Below are positions 43,096-51,999 of a DNA stretch of 64,000 nt, one piece after another. This stretch comes from Paulinella micropora (lineage: Eukaryota; Cercozoa; Imbricatea; Euglyphida). The notes beneath the pieces are model-generated. The model was not told the DNA's origin, searched no databases, and saw only the letters and a list, made by a program, of their open reading frames with translations. Made by a program: the position numbers and the translations under genes. Location of the stretch: assembly GCA_009731375.1 (NCBI GenBank), contig BJOX01000288.1, positions 272,090 to 336,089 on the forward strand, in the 5' to 3' direction. Every line of letters starts with the position of its first letter. Position 1 is the first letter of the stretch.

Positions 43096-43430
43096 ATATA
43101 TATATATATATTTATCTAAATCCTTGGAAAAAAGTGGACCCTCCCGTTACCCAAAACAGCAGGAGCCGTTACTTTTTTAAAAAGATGAGTAACGGTTACG
43201 GTTTCCCGGGAACCTTTTTCGCGGGAATCTTTTTCGAAAATTGAGTAACGGCTACGTTTTCACGTGAACCTTTTTCGCTGGAATCTTTTTCAAAATTGAG
43301 TGATGTTTACGTTTTCACGGGAACCTTTTTCGCGGGATTCTTTTTCGAAAAATAAGTAACGGTTCCAGGAGCCGTTACTCAATTTTTTGAAAAAAATTTC
43401 TCGGGAAAACGGTAGCCGTTACGCATCTTA
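43096..43430. repeat. GTAACGG/CCGTTAC repeat field
   Basis: Four diverged units with GTAACGGTTACG, TTTTCACGGGAACC and TTTTTCGCGGGAATC in direct order, ending in an inverted CCGTTAC pair. The same blocks return at 44360-44500, 44640-44720, 45775-45900, 46050-46155, 46980-47075, 47165-47255 and 48690-48775. No gene. Confidence 0.85.
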
Positions 43431-44352
43431 GAAGAAGATAAAGAAGAGGAAGCAGGGGGGAGGAGGAGAGGAGAAAGAAGAGACGCATAGCTGTCGAGAT
43501 AGGGGATGAAGGGGAAGATGAGGAGATTGGAAAGGGGTGAAATGGAAGAGAGAAGAGGAGGAGGAGAGTGGAAAGGGTGAAAAGGAAGAAGAAGGACAAG
43601 AAGGAGAAGGAGATACTAAAGCAGAGGAAGCAGGGGGAGGGGGGAGGACAGGAGAGGAGAAAGAAGAGACGCATAGCTGTCGAGATAGGGGATGAAGGGG
43701 AAGACGAGGAGATTGGAAAGGGTGAAATGGAAGAGAGAAGAGGAGGAGGAGAGTGGAAAGGGTGAAAAGGAAGAAGAAGGACAAGAAGGAGAAGGAGATA
43801 CTAAAGCAGAGAGGAGAGGAGAAAGAAGAGATGCATAGCTGTCGAGATAGGGAATGAAGGGGAAGATGAGGAGATTGGAAAGGGTGAAATGGAAGAGAGA
43901 AGAGGAGGAGGAGAGTGGAAAGGGTGAAAAGGAAGAAGAAGGACAAGAAGGAGAAGGAGATACTAAAGCAGAGGAAGCAGGGGGAGAGGGGAGGATAGGA
44001 GAGGAGAAAGAAGAGATGCATAGCTGTCGAGATAGGGGATGAAGGGGAAGATGAGGAGATTGGAAAGGGTGAAATGGAAGAGAGAAGAGGAGGAGGAGAG
44101 TGGAAAGGGTGAAAAGGAAGAAGAAGGACAAGAAGGAGAAGGAGATATTAAAGCAGAGGAAGCAGGGGGAGAGGGGAGGATAGGAGAGGAGAAAGAAGAG
44201 ATGCATAGCTGTCGAGATAGGGGATGAAGGGGAAGATGAGGAGATTGGAAAGGGTGAAATGGAAGAGAGAAGAGGAGGAGGAGAGTGGAAAGGGTGAAAA
44301 GGAAGAAGAAGGACAAGAAGGAGAAGGAGATACTAAAGAAGAGGAAGCAGGG
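43431..44352. repeat. 187-bp purine-rich tandem array 1
   Basis: About five units of 159-189 bp, each beginning near GCATAGCTGTCGAGATAGG and otherwise almost all A/G on the plus strand. Open frames on both strands (Ser/Pro/Leu/Phe-rich or Glu/Gly/Lys-rich) are repeats of the same unit and not genes. Confidence 0.95.
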
Positions 44353-44505
44353 GGATGCTACTGTTTTCTGTGAGCCTTTTTCGATTGAATCTCTTTCAAA
44401 AATGGAGTAACGGCTACGTTTTCACGGGAACCTTTTTCGCGGGAATCTTTTTCGAAAAATTAGTAACGGCTCCTGGGCCGTTACTCCATTTTTTGAAAAA
44501 AACTA

Positions 44506-44648
44506 GTAACGGTTTTCACCTTCCCAGACCCTATTGCTTTTTTTCTTATTATTTATTACATATTATATGTTAGATATTTCTGATATATAATATGTAATAA
44601 ATAATAAGAAAAAAAAGTAATGGGGTCGGGAAGGTGGAAAACCGTTAC
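44506..44648. repeat. GTAACGG hairpin element, copy 1
   Basis: A near-perfect 143-bp palindrome: arms begin GTAACGGTTTTCACCTTCCC and centre on an AT-rich loop around TTAGATATTTCTGATATA. Related copies are at 45911-46046 and 46844-46985. MITE-like. Confidence 0.9.
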
Positions 44649-44770
44649 TTTTTTTGAAAAAATAAGTAACTGCTAGCCGTTTTCCCGGGAACTTTTTTCG
44701 AACAAGAAAAGTAACGGCTATTTCGGTGGACCAGTGAAATTTTCGACCAGATTTCGACCAAGCAAGGATG

Positions 44771-44952
44771 ATGGATGTGTCTGAAGGCGAATGCTACCAA
44801 CGAGTGTATCGGGGAATACAAGGGGGCTGACCTTGGAGAGTCAGTGAGACAAGAGGACTGTTTCTTCTCTGTCACCGACGCGATAGCCTCCTTCAAGGGA
44901 TGCTCTAACAAAGATGCATGGGATATTTATACCAGACTTAAGCCTCAACAGC
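44771..44952 (+). pseudogene. Bro-N-like gene fragment
   Basis: A short remnant of the gene at 47498: it keeps GESVRQEDCFFSVTDAIASF and AWDIYTRLKPQ, then is cut by the second purine-rich array. The first codons are in a different frame from the conserved part. Not functional. Confidence 0.7.
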
Positions 44953-45762
44953 TAGGAAGTCAGTGGAAAGGGTGAAAAGGAAGAAGAAGGACAAGAAGGA
45001 GAAGGAGATATTAAAGCAGAGGAAGCAGGGGGAGAGGGGAGGATAGGAGAGGAGAAAGAAGAGATGCATAGCTGTCGAGACAGGGGATGAAGGGGAAGAT
45101 GAGGAGATTGGAAAGGGTGAAATGGAAGAGAGAAGAGGAGGAGGAGAGTGGAAAGGGTGAAAAGGAAGAAGAAGGACAAGAAGGAGAAGGAGATACTAAA
45201 GCAGAGGAAGCAGGGGGAGGGAGAGGAGAAAGAAGAGATGCATAGCTGTCGAGATAGGGGATGAAGGGGAAGATGAGGAGATTGGAAAGGGTGAAATGGA
45301 AGAGAGAAGAGGAGGAGGAGAGTGGAAAGGGTGAAAAGGAAGAAGAATGACAAGAAGGAGAAGGAGATATTAAAGCAGAGGAAGCAGGGGGAGAGGGGAG
45401 GATAGGAGAGGAGAAAGAAGAGACGCATAGCTGTCGAGATAGGGGATGAAGGGGAAGATGAGGAGATTGGAAAGGGGTGAAATGGAAGAGAGAAGAGGAG
45501 GAGGAGAGTGGAAAGGGTGAAAAGGAAGAAGAAGGACAAGAAGGAGAAGGAGATACTAAAGCAGAGGAAGCAGGGGGAGAGGGGAGGATAGGAGAGGAGA
45601 AAGAAGAGATGCATAGCTGTCGAGATAGGGGATGAAGGGGAAGATGAGGAGATTGGAAAGGGTGAAATGGAAGAGAGAAGAGGAGGAGGAGAGTGGAAAG
45701 GGTGAAAAGGAAGAAGAAGGACAAGAAGGAGAAGGAGATACTAAAGAAGAGGAAGCAGGGGG
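44953..45762. repeat. 187-bp purine-rich tandem array 2
   Basis: Four to five units of the same repeat as 43431-44352, with spacing of 174-186 bp. The Bro-N-like fragment and a hairpin element separate the two arrays. Confidence 0.95.
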
Positions 45763-45910
45763 TGCTACTGTTTTCTGGGAGCCTTTTTTCGATTGAATCT
45801 CTTTCAAAAATGAAGTAACGGCTACGTTTTCACGGGAACCTTTTTCGCGGGAATCTTTTTCGAAAAATTAGTAACGGCTCCGGAGCCGTTACGTAATTTT
45901 TGAAAAACAA

Positions 45911-46046
45911 GTAACGGTTTTTCACCCTCCCAGACCCTATAAATTTTCCTATTTTTATTATATATTACATACTAGATATTTATAATATGTAATATATAAT
46001 AAAAATAGGAAAATTTATAGGGTCTGGGAGGGTGAAAAACCGTTAC
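45911..46046. repeat. GTAACGG hairpin element, copy 2
   Basis: A 136-bp almost perfect palindrome (arms GTAACGGTTTTTCACCCTCC) with an AT-rich centre. Same family as 44506-44648, with a different inner arm (ATAAATTTTCCTATTTTT). Confidence 0.9.
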
Positions 46047-46185
46047 TCGTTTTTTTCAAAAAAGTGCGTAACGGCTAACCGTTACTCGTTTTTCGAAAAA
46101 CGAGTAACGGCTAGCCGTTTTCCCGGGAACTTTTTTCGAACAAGAAAAGTAACGGCTGTTTCGGTGGACCCGTGAAATTTTCGAC

Positions 46186-46433
46186 CAGTCGTGTGTCTCA
46201 CAGACACCGTCGCGGTAGACGTCGGTGTAGCTGGCTTGCTCCCGGAGGCATTCGGTGCACTGTTGGGAGCAGTGTTCGTAGCACAAGTCGTTGGCGTGGA
46301 CCTGCCTGGCCACGCCCTGGGAGAAGCACTGTGGACAGGCACGTGCCCACCTTTCTTTACCCCCGCGCTTGCCATTGCGGATTTTGTGCTGCACCAGCCC
46401 GTTGGGCTTGACCCTGGTTACGCTCTGAGCCAT
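46186..46433 (-). pseudogene. Cys-rich protein, 3' end removed by a repeat
   Basis: Starts at 46433 (MAQSVTRVKPNG). Residues 30-75 carry CPQCF, CYEHCSQQCTECLRE and CETHDW, a probable zinc-binding array. After CETHDWSK the frame enters the hairpin-associated repeat (CGGTGGACC...CGACCAG), so the natural C-terminus is missing. It lies 14 bp after the gene below, on the same strand. GC content matches the large-virus-like module. No family recognised. Confidence 0.5.
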
Positions 46434-46447
46434 GGCGGCGATGTTGA

Positions 46448-46760
46448 CTAGGCGGCGAGGATTGTTTTCTCGTCGGTGTAGTGGTCGTAGACTATGGCTG
46501 CGCCCATGAAGGTGTCGACAGCTAGGAAGTCCGCTCGGCCGGTGAGCGCGTAGAGAGCCCACATGGTGCCATGGGTGAAGCGGTGGTCTTTCCAGTAGGC
46601 CTCGCCGCCGAAAACCCCCTTGTCCTCCTTATGGTCGAGGGCGCCCGAGAGCCGGCAGGAGCGCTAGTAGACGTAATCGGTCGTAGCCACGCCAGGCTAG
46701 GTAGGTGTAGGCCGCACGTGCAGGGAGACAACCAGTGAGGAACAGTGTGCTGTTGTCCAT
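46448..46760 (-). pseudogene. Unknown large-virus-like protein, frameshifted
   Basis: ATG at 46760 opens MDNSTLFLTGCLPARAAYTY; a frameshift near 46665 moves the rest to the frame holding YWKDHRFTHGTMWALYALTG and DTFMGAAIVYDHYTDE, ending at 46448. Total about 104 codons. The conserved-looking aromatic residues and the repeat of part of this gene at 48545 indicate a true former gene. No family recognised. Confidence 0.5.
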
Positions 46761-46843
46761 GCCTGTGTACTTCTTTTCTCTGGAACTTTTTTTTGAAAAA
46801 AAAAGGTAACGGCTAACCGTTACTCCATTTTTGAAAAAGACTA

Positions 46844-46985
46844 GTAACGGTTTTTCACCTCCCCGACCCTATTGCTTTTTTCCTTATTATTTATTACATG
46901 TTATATGTTAGATATTTCTGATATATAATATGTAATAAATAATAAGAAAAAAAGTAATGGGGTTGGGAAGGTGAAAAACCGTTAC
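46844..46985. repeat. GTAACGG hairpin element, copy 3
   Basis: 142-bp palindrome very close to copy 1, including the loop TTAGATATTTCTGATATA. Followed by two direct copies of an about 120-bp flank (46985-47104 and 47172-47308). Confidence 0.9.
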
Positions 46986-47497
46986 TTTTCTTTGAAAAGA
47001 TACGTAACGGCTAGCCGTTTTCCCGGGAATTTCTTTTTGAAAAAGATTAGTAACGGCTATTTTGGTGGACCCGTGAAACTTTGGGCTAGCTACCCTTTGT
47101 AGCTGCGGTTACATTTTACAACTTGTTCAAATTTCACGCAAGACCGGCAAATTTGGCAAGCATGATGCCGACCGTTACTTTTGTTTGAAAAGATGCGTAA
47201 CGGCTAGCCGTTTTCCCGGGAATTTCTTTTTGAAAAAGATTAGTAACGGCTATTTTGGTGGACCCGTGAAACTTTGGGCTAGCTACCCTTTGTAGCTGCG
47301 GTTACATTTTAAAACTTGTTCAAATTTCACGCAAAAGCCTGCTTATGAAATGGATGGTCCAAAATAAGCCTGGCCCGGCCGAGTTGTTTCGAATATCGAG
47401 ATTTTTCGAAAAAAAAGGCAAAACGTGCCTGAACCACTCCTACCCGTAACAGCCTTTGTCATTTCTTTTTTGCTCACAAATCGACAAAGCAAGCATC

Positions 47498-48124
47498 ATG
47501 GACGTGTTTGAAGGCGAATGCACCAACGAGGCCATCGCGGCCAACCCGATGCTCATGGGACTTAAAGAGGCTGACTTTGGAGAGCCAGTGAGACAACAAG
47601 ACTGCTTTTTCTCCGTCACCGACGCGATAGCCTCCTTCAAGGGGTGTTCTACCAAAGATGCATGGGATATTTATACCAGACTTAAGCCCCAAGTCGGAAA
47701 GCCGGATTCACTCAAGAGGATCGCATTCGCGAGAGTCGACGGTAGGCGAGGCAGACCGGTCGACTGCCTGCCCTTCGACAAATTGCTCCAGGTGCTGGAC
47801 CTGATACCAGGCGAGAGGGTGGTGGTCGAGCAGCCTACCAACAAGAAGCGTCGCGTCGAACTCGAGCTCATCGAACAGAAGATCGCGGAGATCGGCGCGC
47901 GCAAGACATTGGCGATCACCGAATATGCATCGCATCCCGATGCATACAAGGGCGTGCTCGAGCTCCTCGGCATCGAGATGGACGACGACGACAAACTGTT
48001 CTTCGCGGCTGAGGCACGCAAAAGCGCAAGGCAGGCAGTAGAGGCCATGAGAAGTACTGCCTTTCTGCCCGCATTCACGGCGCCACCCCAATGCACAGAG
48101 GGTGATGGGAGGGATGCCGGTTAA
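47498..48124 (+). CDS. Bro-N/KilA-N-like DNA-binding protein
   Basis: 208 residues from the ATG of MDVFEGECTNEA (two other copies conserve this start). Residues 35-75 have VRQQDCFFSVTDAIASF and AWDIYTRLKPQ, the form of Bro-N-like domains common in large DNA viruses. Then RGRPVDCLPFDKLLQVLDLIPG matches the conserved second half of that domain. The C-terminus is helical. Bro-type proteins are regulators or repressor-like DNA binders. The only intact copy of three in this window; GC-rich like the replication module to its right, so probably from the same virus-like element. Confidence 0.65.
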   Translation: MDVFEGECTNEAIAANPMLMGLKEADFGEPVRQQDCFFSVTDAIASFKGCSTKDAWDIYTRLKPQVGKPDSLKRIAFARVDGRRGRPVDCLPFDKLLQVLDLIPGERVVVEQPTNKKRRVELELIEQKIAEIGARKTLAITEYASHPDAYKGVLELLGIEMDDDDKLFFAAEARKSARQAVEAMRSTAFLPAFTAPPQCTEGDGRDAG

Positions 48125-48154
48125 GACCAATGTTTACTTTGAGAAAGACCGCCT

Positions 48155-48492
48155 CTTGTCTCAAGAAACTCAAAATTAAAAGACTTTAATCGCCTGAGAC
48201 AGGAGCCAGGGTCCCGGGCCGGACCCCAGAATGTGCAATGTGCAATGTGCAATGTGCAATCTCTACTATTTTAATCACTTCTTTACCAATTGTCATTAAA
48301 AAAAACATGTCTAAAGTGTCTAAAGAATAACCACTTTGAGGGGGGAGACCTCTTCCGACCCCTTGGAATGCATAGTTGCAAAGTTTAACGTTAACGCATT
48401 TTGCACATTGCCCATTTTATATATTGCCTCACCCCCCGGACCGTGTCTCACGTCTCAGCCTTTTAGAACCCTTTTATTTTTTTTCCTGAGAC
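48155..48492. repeat. MITE-like inverted-repeat element, copy 1
   Basis: Ends are inverted repeats of about 45 bp (GTCTCAAGAAACTCAAAATT at the left; a complementary GTCTCAGCC...GAGACAC form at the right), with an inner inverted pair AATGTGCAATG / CATTTTGCACATT. No coding capacity. Copy 2 is at 49505-49815. Confidence 0.75.
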
Positions 48493-48544
48493 ACGCCTCG
48501 ATTATTTTCTCCTTCTCTGCCTTTTATCACACCGGCAGCTCGTC

Positions 48545-48672
48545 TGGTGCCATGGGTGAAAGCGGTGGTTTTTCCAGTAAGCCTCGCACGACGTAATCGG
48601 TCGTAGCCACGCAGGCCGCACGTGCAGGGAGACAATCATTGAGGAACAGCGTGCTGTTGTCCATGCCTGTGT
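48545..48672 (-). pseudogene. Fragment of the 46.5-46.8 kb gene
   Basis: Matches 46560-46600 and 46670-46770 with an internal deletion of about 70 bp (the region around GCCTCG is joined to CACGACG). Shows that the 46.5-48.5 kb block was duplicated. Not functional. Confidence 0.7.
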
Positions 48673-48967
48673 ACCTCTTTTCTCTGGAACTTTTTTTGAA
48701 AAATAAGTAACGGCTAGCCGTTTTCCCGGGAACTTCTTTTTGAAAAAAGAAGAGTAACGGCTATTTCGGTGGACCCGTTAAATTTTCGACCAGTGGTTCA
48801 AATTTCACGCAAAAGCCGGCTCATGAAATGGATGGTCTGACCCCGGCCGAGTTGTTTCGAATATCGAGATTTTTCGAAAACAAAAGGGCAAAACGTGCCT
48901 GAACCATTCCTACCCGTAACAGCTTTTGTCATTTCTTTTTTGCTCACAAATCGACCAAGCAAGCATG

Positions 48968-49436
48968 ATGGACGTGTTTGAAGGCGAATGCACCAACGAG
49001 GCTGACTTTGGAGAGTCAGTGAGACAACAGGACGGCTTTTTCGCTGTCACCGACGCCATCGCCTCCTTCAGTGGATGTTCTGATGCAGATGCAAGGGTTG
49101 TTGGTAGCTTGTCGAAAGGCAGGCCGGTCGACTGCCTGCTTTTCGACAAGCTGCTCCAGGTGCTGGCCCTCTGATACCAGGCGAGAGGGCGAAACATCTG
49201 CGGTCGGAGCAGGCACGAACAGCTCGAGGCAGCCATGCAGCTGGACTCGAGCTCATCGAGCAGAAGATCGCGGTGTATCACTGAGTTTGCGGCGCAACCC
49301 GATGCTATTTTCTGCTCGATGAGCTCCTCGGCATCGAGATGGATGAAGGACCCGCATTCACTGCTACTGCTTCCGCCACTGTACCAGAGCCACCCAAGGC
49401 AGAGAGGTTGATGGGAAGAATACCGGTTAAGACCAA
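48968..49436 (+). pseudogene. Second Bro-N-like gene copy, decayed
   Basis: Begins like the 47498 gene (MDVFEGECTNEADFGESVRQ) and shares about 75 bp of upstream sequence with it. Internal deletions and shifts remove most of the second half; the last part (GRIPVKTNVYFW-like) corresponds to the end of the first copy. Frames 48926-49174 and 49339-49536 are pieces of it. Confidence 0.75.
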
Positions 49437-49504
49437 TGTCTACTTCTGGTGTGTGCATATTATATCAGCAGCTTCCACCCTGAAACTTTCTTTCCGTCTG
49501 CATC

Positions 49505-49815
49505 TCCGCCTCTTGTCTCAAGAAACTCAAAATTAAAAGGCTTTAATCGCCTGAGACGTGAGCCAGCTCCCAGAATGTGCAATGTGCAATGTGCAATCTG
49601 TAATATCTACTATTCTAATCACTCCTTTACCAATTGTCATAAAAAAAAACGTGTCTAAAGTGTCACTGAGGAGGGGGGAGGGGGGGGGAGACCTCTTCCG
49701 CCCCCCCTTGAACGCATTTTGCACATTGCCCATTTTATATCTCGCCAGCAGACCCCGGACCCTGTCTCACGTCTCAGCCTTTTAAAGTCTTTTAATTTTG
49801 AGCTTCCCGAGACAC
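49505..49815. repeat. MITE-like inverted-repeat element, copy 2
   Basis: Same structure as 48155-48492, with the inner tandem AATGTGC and a G/C-rich insertion near 49672-49708. Terminal inverted repeats are better preserved on the right (GTCTTTTAATTTTGAGC). Confidence 0.75.
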
Positions 49816-49860
49816 AATGATGCTGGTTTTTTTTTTCTTGTGGACCATAGTGCAGAAAGT

Positions 49861-50409
49861 ATGGCGGAGGAGGCAGAAAATTGCGGGTGTGTTCCGGTAG
49901 CAACGGACGCCCCTGTACATGACCACTTTGAGTCCTACAAAAAATGTCGTCGGAAACTTAGACATTTACCCGCCGGTACATGCCCGTCCTGGCTGGTTCG
50001 TTTCTGCGATGCTGGCCTTCTGACTAGGAAACACCTCCCGGGTTCAAAGTGTCAGAGCAGCACCTGCCACGCGCGCGCAAATGAACTGTCGGAAGAATGG
50101 ACCCTTTATCAAAAATGTCCGTTCAAGGGCCTGCATTTTGGTGGAGGAGGCTACAGGCGCCGGAAAATGCTAAAAGCCTTCGAAAAGGCGGGGCTACGCA
50201 CAACCAAGATATCCCCGCGACGGGACGAGGCGCGAGCTAGGGCCGGGCGAGCTCGCCGGACCAAACGATACATGGACAGCCATCCTGAGAAACGGGCAAT
50301 CTATATGCAGAGGTACTGGGAAAAGAAACTGGCGATACAGCACCAGCAGCAGTCTCCTGCGCCTCCCGCAAGTTTGATCGAGTCTTTTTTATTAAACCTC
50401 TTTGCGTGA
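49861..50409 (+). CDS. Basic Cys-containing protein related to the exonuclease N-terminal region
   Basis: 182 residues from ATG 49861; upstream codons are in a MITE-like repeat and are not included. The N-terminal half has scattered cysteines (CGCVP, CRRKLRHLPAGTC, CDAG, CQSSTCHA). The C-terminal half (LYQKCP ... AFEKAGL ... then RRTKRYMDSHPEKRAIYMQRY) has the same order of motifs as the N-terminal extension of the DEDDh exonuclease at 55376 (LQHCP ... KLKRAGL ... NNRQKIAERRERY). So the two may share a DNA-binding module. No name can be given. Confidence 0.5.
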   Translation: MAEEAENCGCVPVATDAPVHDHFESYKKCRRKLRHLPAGTCPSWLVRFCDAGLLTRKHLPGSKCQSSTCHARANELSEEWTLYQKCPFKGLHFGGGGYRRRKMLKAFEKAGLRTTKISPRRDEARARAGRARRTKRYMDSHPEKRAIYMQRYWEKKLAIQHQQQSPAPPASLIESFLLNLFA

Positions 50410-50573
50410 ACCGAAATTCAGCGGGGGCCCCCCCTCCCCCCTCCCGGATTGGTGAACTTGAGAGCTGTCTGGTCCCTGGATTTTCGATTGTGCTGCTTCC
50501 TGCCACCTCCCCCCTGAAATTATGGGGGGGGGAATGCGCGCCAGAAATGGCAAAGTAAAAACACACTCTTTTT

Positions 50574-50634
50574 CTTTGGCACGCGTTCCCTCCACCTCCC
50601 CCTGAAATTATGGGGGGGAATGCGTGCCACGCAT
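50574..50634. repeat. Short GC-rich hairpin element, copy 1
   Basis: GGCACGCGTTCCC ... GGGAATGCGTGCC around a centre ACCTCCCCCTGAAATTATGG. A partial third copy lacking the left arm is at about 50507-50545. Confidence 0.75.
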
Positions 50635-50794
50635 TGGATATCATAGCGAGTTTAACGAGGTCTTTGTTATGTTCGATGACATACATCTCTACCTGGTCAC
50701 TGCCTTCATTTCTCTTTGTTCGCTTGCCCTTGATGGTCGAACCAAAGTTATTTTGTATCGCCTGGCGCTCAGCCCCCCGCGCACACTTTTTTTT

Positions 50795-50843
50795 TGGCGC
50801 GCGTTCCCCCACCTCCCCCTGAAATTATGGGGGGAACGCGCGC
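50795..50843. repeat. Short GC-rich hairpin element, copy 2
   Basis: GGCGCGCGTTCCCCC ... GGGGGAACGCGCGCC, perfectly inverted ends around the same centre as copy 1. It sits within the decayed helicase copy and looks like a tiny MITE. Confidence 0.8.
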
Positions 50844-51280
50844 CACGCATGCTGAAGGGGAGCTAACACAACGTCGTGGTCCAGACCTCGCTTCAGGACC
50901 ATGGCCAGGTTAAACACGACCCTCTTGTGCTTGTGCGCCAGCATAAAGAGCTCGTAGGTCAGGTGGCGGTCTGCCTCTTCTTGACGCGTCCATCGAGGTC
51001 CTGCCTCCGCTGATCAAACTCCTCCACCGAGATCTCGCATAGCTCAAAGAAGGCGCGCATGGTCTTGGTCTCTTCCGTCTCGGCCTTTTCATTCTCGTCC
51101 ATGACGATTTTCGAATTGGTGCTTGGTCATCTTCTCGGCGTGGGCATGCACAAAGATTTATGTAAACCAGTCAAGTGGCCGTCCGATAGTTATGGGCCGG
51201 TTTTTGCCACTTCCCCCCTGTATTCATGGGTCAAATCGGCCCCAAATTTTTTTTAATGAAAAAAAGAAGGATTTAAACGA

Positions 51281-51743
51281 CTCCCAATCCATGGTTCGTA
51301 AACTTAAGTTTCTTTTGACCGTTGTGGTCGGCTCCCTCGGTGACCCTGCGCTTTTTGGAAGAAGGCTCAACCACAGCGTCTAAATCCGTTGTAAAGGCTG
51401 CTGGCGGAATATTGTCGCTGTTTCCACCCTCGTATGCATTGGACAACATAGCGAGGTTCACAAGGTCCTTGTCCTGCTCGATGACATACATCTCTACCTG
51501 GTCACGGCCTTCATTTCTTTTTGTTCGCTTACCCTTAATGGTCGATACAAAGTTGCTTTGTATCGCCTGGCGCAGTCCTTTGAGAGGGACATGCACGGGG
51601 TCTGCGGCCAATTTTCCTGAAGTGGTGAACGATCGTATTCTCTTCCCGCCTGCTCTGGATGCTGCATCGGTCAGTTCGATGATCCTGGCGTCGCGGTCCT
51701 CCCTCTCCAGCGCATGGGGGGGGGGGGGGGGGGGGTTTTTTTT
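51281..51743 (-). pseudogene. Duplicate of the UL9-type helicase C-terminal end, next to gap
   Basis: Encodes IIELTDAASRAGGKRIRSF, SGKLAADPVHVPLKGLRQAI and ends KKLKFTNHGLGVV, parallel to the C-terminus of the helicase at 52000. The upstream part is lost in the 247-bp gap (51744-51990), which is flanked by G-runs, so it is not clear whether a full second gene exists in the real genome. Confidence 0.7.
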
Positions 51744-51999
51744 NNNNNNNNNNNNNNNNNNNNNNNNNNNNNNNNNNNNNNNNNNNNNNNNNNNNNNNNN
51801 NNNNNNNNNNNNNNNNNNNNNNNNNNNNNNNNNNNNNNNNNNNNNNNNNNNNNNNNNNNNNNNNNNNNNNNNNNNNNNNNNNNNNNNNNNNNNNNNNNNN
51901 NNNNNNNNNNNNNNNNNNNNNNNNNNNNNNNNNNNNNNNNNNNNNNNNNNNNNNNNNNNNNNNNNNNNNNNNNNNNNNNNNNNNNNNNNNGGGGGTTTT

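Larger units (their letters stand above)
50415..51110 (-). pseudogene. Fragments of a UL9-type helicase paralogue
   Basis: 50640-50790 encodes, on the minus strand, RQAIQNNFGSTIKGKRTKRN and EMYVIEHNKDLVKLAM, matching the helicase C-terminus at 52.0-52.3 kb. 50870-51110 has VEEFDQRRQDLDG and YELFMLAHKHKRVVFNLAMV in different frames, resembling the helicase region around YDEFKLVSENTRPLYNIAAV. Short hairpin elements interrupt the pieces. A dead extra copy. Confidence 0.6.

Noticed and set aside
43431-44352. CRISPR-like array
   Set aside because: Direct repeats of about 187 bp without short unique spacers, in eukaryotic DNA; a satellite-type array.
44506-44648. Rho-independent terminator or structured RNA
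   Set aside because: Hairpins are far too long (over 130 bp), repeated with flanking inverted blocks, and unrelated to gene ends; MITE-like origin is simpler.
43375-45807. Ser/Pro/Phe/Leu-rich frames of up to 237 residues
   Set aside because: All are copies of the 187-bp tandem unit; frames change register with unit length.
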